The notes under the pieces are model-generated. The model did no database searches. It saw nothing but the letters and a program-made list of their open reading frames with translations, and had not been told where the DNA came from. Below are positions 1 through 13,791 of a DNA stretch of 64,000 bases, piece after piece. This stretch comes from Lasiosphaeria ovina (taxonomy: Eukaryota; Ascomycota; Sordariomycetes; Sordariales; Lasiosphaeriaceae). The translations under genes and the position numbers were made by a program. Every line of letters starts with the position of its first letter. Position 1 is the stretch's first letter. The stretch spans positions 1,488,001-1,552,000 of the forward strand of contig JAULSN010000005.1 of NCBI GenBank assembly GCA_033439765.1, read 5' to 3'.

Positions 1-1902
1 AGAAGGCAGAGGACCCGGGTCGAGTCGCACCACCAACAATCGGGCAAACCTTTGTGATATCTCTCCAACCATACAGCATTTGGCCTTTCTGGCCCCTCAG
101 ACCACTTGCCGCAACGCTGTGTGTTCATTGCTGGACACAGCAGATTCTGCCCAGTAGAGATTGGAGCAGCAGCAAACACACCTCGTTACATCGGCCGGCC
201 CAATTCTGACCTTTACGCCGTTCCATGGCGATAGAAAACCATTGAATAATACTTACAAAGGACCCTTAGAAACTGGCTCCCGGACCTAACATGGAACCCT
301 GAGAACGGCGTTCAGCCCCCAAAAATGCCCTGCAATTGCACGCAGTCGCAGGGCCGAAGGCATGGAGTCGGAAGCTGCACACGCCTTAGGGGAAGTAAAT
401 TAACTATAATCAGCTGTATGTACTATACATAGCACACGCCTACCTTGTTCAGGAACTCGGTGGACAGAATTTAGGCACTCTTTCAATGTATTGTGAATTC
501 GCTAACCAACGTGGAAGCTTCCGCCCTTCCGTCGAGGTCTGCGGAGACCTGAATCACAGAGAGGGCGACCACAGGGAGTAATAGAGATCCGCAGAACATG
601 GTTTCCAGCGAGTTTGGTTAGGGATCAGCTAAAGACACCCGTCTCCGCGAGATGGAAACTTCCAATTCTCACATCCACCTGGCAGCCATGCAGACGTTGA
701 TACTGCTTCGAAATAATAGCGACCTTACTCTTACTCGGCGTCTTGAATTGAGGGAACACAGCAACATGCAACAAGTATTACAGATAGCTGAGTCCCTCTT
801 TTTGTATCAGATCACGTTCCAAGATAAGGTATCGGCGCCTGACATGAGCATGAACAGTCCATCCCAAAATCCAAAATGCATCGGGTTGAGCGAGGTCACG
901 TGCAGCACTGGCGATCCTTGCGCGCCAAGACGGGCTTTGCTAGAATCGGCGCTAGCGGGGGCTGCCCTGCACTTGCCCATTTCCGCGAGACCATGTTGTT
1001 ACCAACAAAAAATCTCGACGTCGGTCTCTGGCGAAAGCTCCTGCTTCTGTCGCCGAACCTCCTCCATCAAAGGTTCAGAGGAGCCAGCATTGGTTCGCTA
1101 GGGGGCCGTTTTTCGCTGGTTTTTCTTCGTGGCCTCTACGACCTTTTCCTCGAGCGACGGGTTTTTTTCCCCCAGTCCACCTCTCCGACCCCCGCGCTGT
1201 CTGCCGGTTCGTGCCTCCCTTCTCGACATTTAGCAGCTGCCCATCGATCTCGCTCTCCTTCCCCGCCCAAAACCCAACCCGCGAGGCCTTCAACCAGAGC
1301 TGCGAGAAACAAGGTCCAAAAAGCAAGCGAAGCCAGACCGGACCTGCTCTTGGTTGCATCGTGTTTGCTGTTTCCTATTGCCAATTCCCTTCCGAATCAC
1401 CCTGTCCCGCCGGTGGGACCTAATATTCGAGCCCCAAGCGTCTCAAATATCCTGAGCCAGCGACCGAGTCCACCCACCTCGTCAAACTTCCACCTGTGTG
1501 TGGATCACCAGTCAAAGAGGAGAAGCCGTCGATGCGCCTTGTTATTACACTTTCGAGCACGGATCCCGTCTATTTCCATTTGACGAAGCTCCCTGTTACA
1601 TCTCAGTTTTTTTTGTCTCTTCGGCATCCCGCGCAGCCTCCAGCGGCCAGCGGCGACGAAGCCCAGCCAAAAATCGTACCGTGGCAGGCCGTCGCTACTG
1701 GACCCTCGGGCCTATGCGAGTCGATCTTCTCGCAAGTGCACACCCGCCTCACCCATTCAGTCAGGTCGCACAACTCGGCGCTCTGATTCGCCCAATTCGT
1801 GCAAACACCTTGTCTGCCGCTCCCGCCCTCTCCCGCTCGTAACCCTCTTTCCCCCAAACTTCGCAAAGGTGCGACCAGCGCCACTGGCACCACACAGGAA
1901 CT
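1..1902. other. Intergenic DNA and 5' leader of the ataxin-2 gene
   Basis: No reading frame here looks like protein. Bases 1-1000 are mixed sequence without recognisable motifs. From about 1100 to 1900 the plus strand is rich in C and T with many short pyrimidine runs, the usual look of a long fungal promoter and 5' leader, and it leads directly into the ATG at 1903. The frame of that ATG has a stop at 1840-1842 and no other ATG in between, which supports 1903 as the start. Upstream non-coding exons cannot be excluded. Confidence 0.6.
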
Positions 1903-4900
1903 ATGGAAGACCGACTGTCGAACTCAAAACTCACCGTCTCCTCTCCAACAGGCCAATCTCCCACACCCGACATTAAGTCGCCCACCTCTCGACCCTTGTA
2001 CAGCAGCAAGCTTGGCGACCAAAGAGGGAGAGCGTCAGAGGCGGCCACGTCTAATCCAACGACGAGGTAAGACACAAGACACTTTCCTTGCATCCCCAAA
2101 CTTTTTTATCGGAGCCTCACGTCCTCCCTTTCCTGCCTTTGTTCCCCTTTCTTTTTTTCAAAGACAGCATTCATTCAGTGCCCTGCGCCATCATTGGACG
2201 TCCACAATCGTCCCCAGTCCCTGGTTCCCACCCCGCTGCGTTGCGGAGAAGCTCGTATCTAAGATGTCAATCCGCTGATGCCCCCATAGACAGCCTCCTG
2301 TCCAGCAGAAGGCTTGGACATCCGCCAAGAACCCTATCACGGGTCGATCGCAAACCCCCCAAGTCAATTTCAATTCACAGAACAAGCAGTCGGTGCCAAG
2401 CTCTTTCCGCGAGGTATGTCAATTTGGTGTTTCCTTTCTCCTTGCCCTCGTCCACACCACAGGTTCCGGCAAGTGCGCTCGCATGGCGCCTGGCTCAGAG
2501 CTTCCATTTCCATTGACGCCGGGGCACCTATCCACATTAGCCACATCCCAAGCTTGCCACCCGCATGTGATCGTTTAAATACAAAAACTAAAATTCGTGG
2601 TTTCGTCACAGGGCCAGCGAATTAAGATCACGCTTGCTACAGGCGCTGAGTTCGAGGGCAACTTCAGTAGCTCAGACTCAACGACTTATCGACTCACCAT
2701 GGTGGCTCAGAAAAAGATCCCCAACGGAGGTGAAATCGCGAATGGTGCTGGCAGAAAGGAACAGCTCGGCATGACTTTCCAGCGAAAGGAGATAACCGAT
2801 GCCCGTGTGGTATCTGGCAACACTGGTAAGAGTGACGGGAAAGCTTTCAATGGTATGGTCTAAGTGGGCTGCCTGGTTGAAATTCTTATCTAACGTCTTC
2901 AAGGCAACCGGTCCTCATTTCGAACCGATAGCGCAATCTCAAATGTACGGATTGGCGGCACCGATCGAGTCCTAAAGCCATGGGTCCCAGATGCTGGTTC
3001 CCAGATTGACGAGAGCCTGGAGAAGTCAGCGGCTACCGGAAAGCCATGGAATCAATTCGAGGAGAACGAGCGACTCTTTGGAGTTCACACAGACTACGAC
3101 GAGTCAATCTATACCTCGACAATCAATAAGCAACACCCGGAGTACAAGGAGCGAATGGCGATGGCTGATAGGATAACACGCGAAATTCAGCAGACCGCCC
3201 CTGCCACATCGCATGTTGCCGAAGAGCGTGTCATGGACTTTTCTGGTGGGGGTGAGGATCAGGGGGACGAAGAAGCAAAGTAAGTCACAGAGTTACCGAG
3301 GAAATTCTGGCCAAACTAACGCCTCGACAGATACAGTGGAGTGCGACGTCAGGACTTCCCCCCGTTGTCGACCCGAGAAACCAACAAACACATTTACACC
3401 CCTCCGGCTCGACGTGCCCCCACTGGCCAAGCGACCGTCAAGGGCGCCCCTGTAGATCCAGCTATCATCTCCTCGCAGTTGAAGATCGCCCCTACCCCGA
3501 AGCTGCCAACTCCCAAGGCCGGCGAGACCAATAGTTCCCCCCAGCCTGACAAGACTCAGACCTCGCCAGTTGCACAGAGCACCCCGGTCGAGCCTAAGGC
3601 AGAGAAGCAGACCAGCGAGGAAAAGGCTCTCGAGGACAAGAAAGAGGTCAAGCCCTCTGAGCAGGTGCCTGAGAAGCCCCCAACGTCGGCACGTCCATCC
3701 GCTGCTACCAGTCGTGCTACTACTAAGGACAGCGCCCCAAACGCTACCGCTACCGTTGAACAAGATGTCTTGGCTTCGTTCAAGTCTTTTGCGACACGGG
3801 AAAGAAACATGCAGGAATACAAGCGAATGGGCAAGGCGAGGGCAGACAAAGAGGTAAAACTGATCGAACTGAAGAAATTCTCGACCAGTTTCAAGTTGTC
3901 GACGCCTGTGCCTAAAGATCTGATCTCGATCATCGCCAAAGATCCCGCCAAGCAGAAGCAAATTCAGGAGAAGGCTCTGCAAAATGCTGAGGAGATGGCG
4001 AAGGTGAGGGCTTCTGTCGATACGTCCGTCCCGCAGAAGGACACCCCGGCAATAAAGGAAAGCCAGCCCAAGACCACGGCTGAGCAATCGACGCCCTTGA
4101 CGGTTCCTGCGTCGGTTGAGTCTCGAACTGCTTCGCGTCCAACTGCGCCGCAACATTCGTCCTCGCAACCCGGCGTTCCGAGCCGCCATCCGGGCGGCCG
4201 TGCCTCGTACAACAACCAGCCTCACTATCAATACAGCAGAAATGGTCGCACCCAACCCCATATGGCGTCCCAGACCCAACAAACTGGCAATCTTGCCCAA
4301 CGGCTCCGCACTGTTGAGCAACAGAAGCTGCAGCACCCGCACATGGGCCAACATGCTCCTCTCCAAGATATACGGCTTCCTCCCACAGGCCCGGCCAATT
4401 CTGTTGATGCGTCCTACGGACGCCGCATTAGCGGCGCTCCGTCGTCCTACTTGGGACCAAAACTAAACCCCAACAGCCATGAGTTTAGGCCTAACTCGTT
4501 TGCGACGTCGACTACTTTCAACCCATCAGCTGTCAGCCAGAGCTCTAGCCCTCGCTCCTCAGTGAACAACATTGTCGAGGCCACACCTGCTCCTCCTCCG
4601 GTTGCTGGCCAGTTAATCCGGCGCAAGACCAAGGCAGTTGATGTGAAGAAATGCTTTGTCCTTTCCCATATCCAGACAATCCAGCCTCCTCCGCAGCGTA
4701 ACTGGGATGATAATGACGGCATCAGACCACCTTACGAGACGATTCCGACTTGGCGTCAGCTACAGGACGAGACGGAGAGTCCCGACTCTACGATGCACCT
4801 AACCTACAAGGAATACTTTGAACGGTCGATGTCGAACGCCCCGACAGCTACGCCCAATCCCTCGCACGTTATGCCCCAGATACCGCACCCGCATCACCCC

Positions 4901-5560
4901 CAAATCCCATTCCATTTGCAGCTCGGCGCGCAGAACTTGGCACCTAGACAGTCGCCTCACATGCCGCCGATGCAGATGCATACTGGCCAGCACGGGCATG
5001 TCCACGTTCCTTTCAGCAACTCGGATGATCATAGGATGATGCATTCAAATTCGGCACAGTCGTTTGCCTCGCCCAGGATGACGCAGATTGGCATGGCTTT
5101 TGCACCGGCCATGAACGCGCCGGCGCAGATTCCCTACAGCCAGCCAGTAATGCAGCCATACATGAACCCTGGGGCTCCCCAGATGGGCTTCCGCAGCTTC
5201 TCTAACAACCCACAATTCCTCCCGCAGCAGCAACCCCATCACATGACGGCTCAAATGATGGTTCAGCCGCAGTATATGACAGCACCGAATGGCATGGTGG
5301 CGGCTGGACCTCAAGTTCCAATGTATCCTGGCCCGCCGTTCATGCCTCCTGGCGCCGTCCCGCCACAGTCGATGGCAGGCTCGATGGCAGGTTCGACGGG
5401 ATTTCCCAGCCCAGGCCGGCCGGCAGCAACCATGCTGGTTCATCAAGGCTCCCACCAAGGACAGGCGCCCGTCTATGGAATGAGTCCCGGGATGCAATAT
5501 CAGCAACCGGCGTACGCGCAGCAACCTCAGGGCAAGTTCTCTGGCCAGCGGCCCCAGTGA
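1903..5560 (+). CDS. PBP1: Ataxin-2 / Pbp1-like poly(A)-binding-protein-binding protein
   Basis: Five exons fit in frame: 1903-2066, 2290-2413, 2612-2825, 2904-3279 and 3331-5560, with GT-AG introns, giving 1035 residues. The Lsm-like (SM-ATX) fold begins near residue 90 (GQRIKITLATGAEFEG at 97), and the LsmAD domain follows around 210-270 (WNQFEENERLFG, then an EYKERMAMADRI helix). A PAM2-like motif, LNPNSHEFRP, lies near residues 671-680 and would bind the MLLE domain of poly(A)-binding protein. The rest is disordered, and the C-terminal 250 residues are rich in Pro, Gln, Met and His. Known family role: cytoplasmic mRNA regulation, polyadenylation control and stress granules. The first two introns (223 and 198 nt) are long for this genome, so a small extra exon could hide there. 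Confidence 0.93.
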
Positions 5561-8468
5561 GCGAGTGAAGGCGGGGCACTCGCTACGTGTGGCAATGCCG
5601 ACATTCAACTCTGTTGCGACACCTACTCTTTCAAGCCTGGCCGCGACTTGGAGCTTAGCGAGGTACCCATCGATCATCAATTAGATCGTGGAAAAGTCTA
5701 AGCAATAGTCATATTGAGCCAAATCAATGGCTCTGCTACGCAGAATGAGAGAGAGGATAGGGTGGGATGGTGGTGGAGAGAAGCGCAAAGGTAGGATGAA
5801 ATCATTGCTAGCTTTGATGGAAGCTTTACAAACTTTTGACTCGGTTCCGTAGCTGTCCTGACTACTCGTATGTCTGACGTGTTCGCCATGTTGGAGCGGT
5901 CTGTCCCGCGCGACACGGGTAAAGGGGGATGCTGGGTTAGCGGTTGCGGCGGCCAGGGTAGCAGACGCCAGGGTGGAGACGAAGCGAAGGGTTACAATGA
6001 ATATGGCAGTATCCATTGATATCAGATGTAGTTATGAGTGAGATGGAAGGCGGGGGGAGAGCCGGGCGATGAAAGCTGGCTATGGAGGGAAAAATTGCAA
6101 TGTGTCTACCACCCCAGACAAACGAGTTTCGCCGGGGAACCGTGACTTTGTGGCCGATGGGGAAGCAAGCGATATCACGGCTTGTGGGGATGCATATAGG
6201 GGAATCCAACAGCTTTGGAAACATTTTTTAAAGATTGTGAGCGCGGTTCCCATTGCAGTCTTCCGTGATGTTAGTGGACTTGGAGATTGAGGATGAAAGG
6301 CAATTGAGATTCGTCTTGAAAAGTTGTCACCTTTTGCCTTCCTTCATTTCTATCGACATTGATATACCAGTATTGGGATAAATTCCACGTGTCTACTTCA
6401 ACGTCTTCACCTCACGTGCGGGTGTGAAGGTGTATTTGCCGTAGCCCCTTCCATTCTTCCTCTTTTCCTTTGGTGCGGATACGTGAGTTCTGGCTATTGC
6501 AATGATGCACATCCTTATCTAAAAAGGCAAGTCTTATTATAGGAGAACTCGAGGCGTTGCTCTCTTTTTTTGTGTATTACTTCGTCTGCTTCAAAAGGCT
6601 TTGCTTAAGGAGGGACTTCCACAGTTAGATTTATCACAAGGGAAATGGCTTATACCCACCACCACAAACACATTAAAAGGTTAACATAGGCATTTGCCGC
6701 GGTACAGCAAAAAGTCAAGCAATTGAGCGGCACTGCTCTCTCTTTTTTTTCTTTCGTTGGGCGAGACACTGGTTCGACTTCAGCGGCTCGATTGGGCTCT
6801 GGAATCTGGTTGGTGCTGAGGTGGGGAGCGCGCGTCTAACTTCCATTTTCTCTTTTCATGCATCCCATTCCCGCCCACCCCTCGTTGGGCGCGGTTGCGG
6901 TTGCGGTTATGCTGCTGCAGTGGTTGCCGCTGCGGTTGGACAATGGACGCAGATCTGCTGCACCCCCTTTTCTTTTTCTCGTCCGGGATCTACGATCTGC
7001 CTAACTTGTTTCTTAGAGGGCGCTTGCTTGGAGGTGACAGTTGGAGGCCCACTTTCTCAAACATGTTATTCGTAACCACAACTAGAAGAATTTCTGAGGT
7101 GGAATGGGTACGTACACAGCCTCGCCGAGGTTAGTGATGGAAAGTGGTTACGTAGGCGGTCATCGTCACCGTCAATGCTCGGAGCAGCACTGAAGAGTGC
7201 ACGACTCGAGCTAATTTCCTACCGTCTATCGTCCATTGTACGGCAGCGGCACGCACCGCCCTCTGCTGCGCGCGTCATATCGAATTTCCCCAAGGGGTTT
7301 TTCCATCATGCTTCGATTCCCACCTTGGCCCCGCGGGAACGACGGGCCTGGCCCTTGACCTTGGGGCCTCGCGGGTGCAACAGTTCAGATTCCAAGCATT
7401 GCCGGTGTTAGGCTGCAAGGGGAACCCGCTGCTCAACCCGAATGGAAAGTCAAGCCTCGCCAAACGCCCTAAACCACAGTGGGAGGACGAGGGTTGGGGC
7501 TCACCGCCCGGACCGGGCTACCCTGTCCGGCGTGCTTTAGTGGGGTCGTGTGTGGAAATCCAACGACAGTCGGAGAGGCTGGCTGGCGCTGAATACCAAG
7601 GAAAAAAAAAACCTGTGGGAAGAGGTTGGGACGGTTAGAATTATGGAGGATTTCTCTAATTCTTTCGTGACAATTTTTTTTCTCTCAAGAACGTGCTCCA
7701 AACAGGTATGGAAAGGCCCGCATGTCTGTTTGTCCTTGGCGATTGTCCATTGCGTTATTTTATAGCTTCTTGGCCCGGGAAATGTTGATTCAGAGAGCTC
7801 TTGTCAATATTTCAGCGTACAGGCAGTTATATGGAGCCGCATCTCATCCCTGCAGACGTTGTGGGGGAGAACAATATCTTCCCGCACAAGGCCCGAGATG
7901 CATGGACCAGCCGGCTCAGAGTTCAGAACGAAAAGACAGACTCCCAATAGCATGCAGATGACTGTTGAAGGCAAACATTATTCTGTCGGAGCCAAGAAGA
8001 TCGGTTTGTGCGTGCCTTGCAGCTTGCAGCACGGCTGTTGCAGCCCGCCGTCAGGTCTCTAAGTGCGTGCATCTGTCTTACGCTGACATCTCCGTTGTCG
8101 CTTTCCAGATTAGGCTGTACGGATGGATGGATCTTGTAAATCCGTGACGTTCGGAATACATACACTTCGAAAATTTATTAGCGTGGTACTCCATACTTAG
8201 GGAAGGGAAAGATTCGGCCATGAGAGACCTTTAGTTTTGTAGAGAATAGATATGCCTCTAGGATTCTAAAATGTGGTGATTGATCCTTTTTGAGGTTACT
8301 CTCCATCAAACCTGCTACCAGACATGGACTGCATACAGGAGACTCGTTTGGTGGCTCAAAGCCCGAACGATGATCGAAAGGGGCTTGGCCAACCCTTGTG
8401 GTCGAAGCTGGGGATCCAGAGACGTTGGCGGAGTTGAGAAACGATAGGAATTGGCTCAACGTATCCGA

Positions 8469-8555
8469 TCACCAGGCAAGATTGTTCTCCTCGCAAAGTT
8501 CGACCATGTCAAGCAAGAATCTGATCTTGGAAGGTCCCTCGCTAACAAACATTGG
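8469..8555 (-). pseudogene. Possible SNF2/ATRX-type helicase relic
   Basis: On the minus strand a short frame reads PMFVSEGPSKIRFLLDMVEL and continues CEENNLAW before a stop. This resembles the stretch just before motif IV of SNF2-family ATPases (GPSK-x-x-FLLD-x-x-x-LCEE), which is normally followed by a LVFSQ-type strand. In another frame, shortly after the stop (about 8459 downwards), LSQFLSFLN appears, as would follow in such a protein if a frameshift lay between. Upstream the frame runs directly into the AC microsatellite at 8594-8621. No other helicase motif is visible, so this would be an isolated fragment. The call rests on memory of the family pattern. Confidence 0.33.
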
Positions 8556-8593
8556 GATTTGACTGTTCGCCCGAACGCACGCACAAACACAAG

Positions 8594-8621
8594 CACACAC
8601 ACACACACACACACACACACA
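8594..8621. repeat. AC dinucleotide microsatellite
   Basis: A run of about 14 uninterrupted AC units, preceded by imperfect CAC/CAA units from about 8578. It abuts the possible helicase relic. Confidence 0.95.
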
Positions 8622-10947
8622 TGACATGGGTAACGCGGCTTGTCTTGGTTATATGGCCGGACGGTGGCGTGATGGTTGCGTGCTTAACTCGGTGATATGT
8701 GCATCCATCCATCCCCTTGGGGAGACGGACTCCCCCGACCTTTAGTCGCCACTGCTAATAAGCATAACCGGGTAGATAGGAGAGAGCGAGGGTTTGGGGC
8801 CTTGCCTAGTCCTTTGGCTGGACGAAAAAGGCCTGCCTTGCTCTTGTCAGGGCTACGGCCATATCAATGCGACCTAATCACACCGAGGAGAGGTGAAGGC
8901 TTCATTCAAAGCGCGTGGCGGCTTTCCGGCACGGCGAAAAGGGGGAAGAGGAAGCAAACAAACACGGAGGGTCCGTGGGATACGTTTCTGCCAGGAGAAC
9001 GAAAGGTGGTGAGTGGGTCCCGACGAGCAGCAGAGCCAAGACACGGCGGCCACTGGAATGGGCCGTGCAGGGGTCGCTGTGGCACAGTACCGCCCGGAGA
9101 GGGGACTTTACGGGGGTTGGGCTTCCAAGTTTTTGTCGCGAGGAGAATTCCAGAACGCGGGAACCCAGGTCGGGCGCTCTCGAATGGACTGTTGCCCAAC
9201 CCTCAGCTCTCAGCAAAAGCGCAGAGTTGCAGAGCGAAAAAGGGGTTTGGTGTTTCATGTCGGAACTGGCCCACCCGAAGTCGGTGGCTCAACCAGGTTC
9301 CCCAGGATCGCCCCCGTCTCCTCACCAAGCATGGACCAATCAGCTGCTGCCGGGCTTTTGGCAAGAGCCAGGCACGCACGCCCCTCGATTGGCTGCCGCG
9401 TCTTGAGAGCCCCTGCAGGCCCTATGTTTTCCGTAGTCTTGCCCGTTTTTTGCTGCAATGCAGATCCACAAAACGCTTCCATTCCTTTTTCGTTCAATCT
9501 ATTTGCCTCTTTTTGCTGTGCACTCTCGTTTTTGGTGGGTTCCCGGACAGAGAATGGAGAACTGCGATTCGGCAGGCGATCCTGGTAAGGGGCTCGAAAT
9601 GCAGCCTCACAGAAGACCAAGACCAGCCGAGTGCCGACCTCCATCATCTATCTGTTCATGCCGTTCGCTGGCGGCCGCTGGAATGCCGCCGGCCATGTTC
9701 TATCCCCGTGCTATTCCATTTTCCATGACCATATCCATTACATTACTGCGTGACCCGGTCAGAGGCAGGTAGGCTGGCGGGCGGGTGCCGGCCACGTCAA
9801 TGTCTGTCATCCTGTCTCAGCAATGACTGCCCCTCGGCCAAGAAGGCGGCTATCCAGCATTCCAGGCACACCACGCGGCTCGCTGCCAGCCAGCCAGCCG
9901 CCACTCGCAGGTGATTGATTCACTCTTGTCGCCAAAGCTGTCATGGGATTTTGGTGCTTGATATGACCGGCAAGTGCCCCGCAGGTGAGGTACCTTACAG
10001 AGTAGGGACGGTGTATGAAGTACTGGAGTGTACATACAGTACAGCACCGATCATCCTGGCAGGCCTTGCATAGCCGCAGGTGATGCAGTCGTTGAGAAAG
10101 GGGGCAGAGGCTCTGGAGTTTTGAGGGAGATGGGTTTGTGTGCGTATGCACGATCCACCCGGGTCGCCGCCGTCCCCACACCATCACATCCCCGTGCCGT
10201 CCATTCACACGGCAGCAAACGGGTCGCGGGCGGAGAGGCAGTTGCCGGGATGCTGGGGTGCTGTAGTGCTTTGCTGTTGTGCTTGGTGTTTGGTGCTTGG
10301 CAGCGAGAGGGAGCACACTCGCCTACCTACCTAGTGGCGTGGCGTTCGAAACATGTCCTCCTCGTCCCCAGCCCTCTCGCGTCCAATGGCCGAGGGATGA
10401 ACAGGTCGAATAGAAACATAAAGGGAGACGTCCCTCTACCCCCGTCTGGCACGTCCTGCCTTCTTTTGTCTTGTTCTTAACCACCACGCCGCGGCTCCTT
10501 CCTTTGCCTCTTGTCTCTCCTTCTTCCACCCCGTCAAGGGATTTCTATTGTTTCGCCTCTCATTGTTCGTCACCTTGGGCAGCCAGCTGTTCAGCTCCCT
10601 CCGTCATTCAGCCAGGTGCTTCCTATTGTTCGCCCCGCCCCGCCATTGTCAACTCCGGCCTCCTCGAACAATTTCCACCAACCTCAGTGAACAATCATTC
10701 CTTCTTCTGGCGCAAGAGCTGTGCTCAACTCTTTTTAAAGGGCGCCAAGCAACCAACTTCACTGCTTCTCATCTTCCACTCTCATTTTCGGAAACAGCTA
10801 CCTTACCTACCTATCCGGACTTCCTAGCAACAGCACCAGGAACGACGCATCAAAAGACAGGATCTTTTACAAACCATTATCTCACGGGATACTCACCAGC
10901 CTCTCAGACCGAACTCACTTCTATAGCTCGGCGCTCCTTCACCAAAA

Positions 10948-12312
<1,365 letters not shown>

Positions 12313-13791
12313 TCTCGTCTTGAGATTAAGCCGACGACTACGACGACAATGAAAAAAAAATTGAAAACAATGGCCCTTCTTTGACACTCACTCGCTTGAC
12401 TCTTTCCCAACGCGGGGAGGGGGAACCCCATTTTTCCGGGCTGGACTCACCTCTTTCGATTCTTGACATTCGTGAACATATTTCCCCCCCCTTTTTTTTT
12501 ACAAAACATTTGGGCAACCACTGGCAAATTTCCGCTCGTTTTGGCAGGTGCACACACTCGTGGTGTGTATTCTTGCAAATCTTGTGTGTTCTTCTCTTCT
12601 TTTCTTCAGGCATCGACTAGGGGTTTGGCGTTTTGGGCATGGGCTTTGCATGTGTGGCATGTGTGTGTGTGAGAGAAGATACAAAAAGGCCACGACAAAA
12701 CAAATCGGGGGTCAGACAGAGAGACAATGACCCTTGTTTTAAGTGACGGCGGGGAATGGGGGACAATGAGGCGACGCCTTTTTTATGTGCCATGTCAATC
12801 AGCATAAACGCGGTATGGGTGAAAACGCGGACACGTTCATGGGAGGACTGCTGGCTTTCAAAGCTGGAATCTAGGCTAGCTAGCCAGCCACACGGAGGAT
12901 GCTATAGAAATAAATACATCCATCATTCACGATGACTTCCTGACTACCTCTCTTTCTTTCCTGGGAAAACATTGTGTCTCTGTGATATCAAACAACATGA
13001 CGTGAAGACTGACTACTTAGGTAGGTAGGAACGGATATTGTGTCACGGCTTCGTTTGGCCTGGTGGCTAACAAAGCCGCAATATTGCTGTTGTATTGTTC
13101 AACGGAAGCCTACCTCGTATCTCATTACAGTAAGTAGATGGAGTTTTGGTCTGTTGAGGAACACGGAAACCTTTCTGTTGGTTCCCGCAGCAAGCATGCC
13201 CAAATGGATGGAGTCTGGCACTCATCCGCATACCACCGTGACTCATTACTTACTATCCTTATTTCTATCTATACTCGAGGGAGCAGAGGAAGTAGTAGAC
13301 AGGAAGCGGATTTAACCCCGGGTTTCGTTTCATCTTCAAATTTTGGTTCAACTTCAAAATTGAAAATAAATTACTCGCTTTTTGTATATATCTTTCTCCC
13401 CTTCCGGCGGAAGGGAGAAGAAACTAACTACCTCCTCGATAGAAGGAAAAAAAAAGGAGAAAGAAGAAAAACTCCTGAAAACGCCTTACTTCAAACCCAG
13501 CCCTGCGAAGGAACTTGCAAAAAAAGGAACCAAGCAAGCATCAATAAAAAAAGGCCAAATTCCACCACACACACATTTTTGTCCGCTTAATCACTTGGTG
13601 AAAGCTACCTGCCTACTTTGTTAGTGAGTTCTTGGATCTATCAAATAAAAAAAGGCTAGAAATTATTCTAATGCTCCACAGGAGGCGAGGAATATTAAGA
13701 GTCAGTCCAACCAGACAGCCAGGTTAGATGGCTAACTGCAAGCCGGGGCGGAGGGAAGGGGGGCGCGCCGCCACAAATATATATATCTCTT
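12313..13791. other. Intergenic interval between convergent AA11 and arg8 genes
   Basis: The two flanking genes point towards each other, so this holds two 3' regions. I see A- and T-rich tracts, GTGTGT runs near 12650-12670 and a TAGGTAGGTAGG tract at about 13018. There is no supportable gene. Confidence 0.55.

Larger units (their letters stand above)
5561..10947. other. Long gene-poor interval and AA11 promoter
   Basis: This 5.4 kb stretch has no frame I can support as a gene. It includes the 3' region of the ataxin-2 gene, GC-rich mixed sequence, an AC microsatellite at 8594-8621 and a possible helicase relic at 8469-8555 (listed separately). A 343-codon open frame at 8697-9728 has neither domain-like composition nor codon-usage contrast with its overlapping frames. 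The last 450 bases before 10948 are strongly pyrimidine-rich on the plus strand and probably form the promoter and leader of the AA11 gene. Confidence 0.5.

Noticed and set aside
1..40. GGGTCGAGTC near the left edge as a tRNA T-arm
   Set aside because: The loop lacks the second T of TTCGA and no matching stem or acceptor can be drawn.
8697..9728. 343-codon plus-strand open frame
   Set aside because: Composition is like random GC-rich DNA, several overlapping frames are equally open, and no motif or signal peptide is visible.
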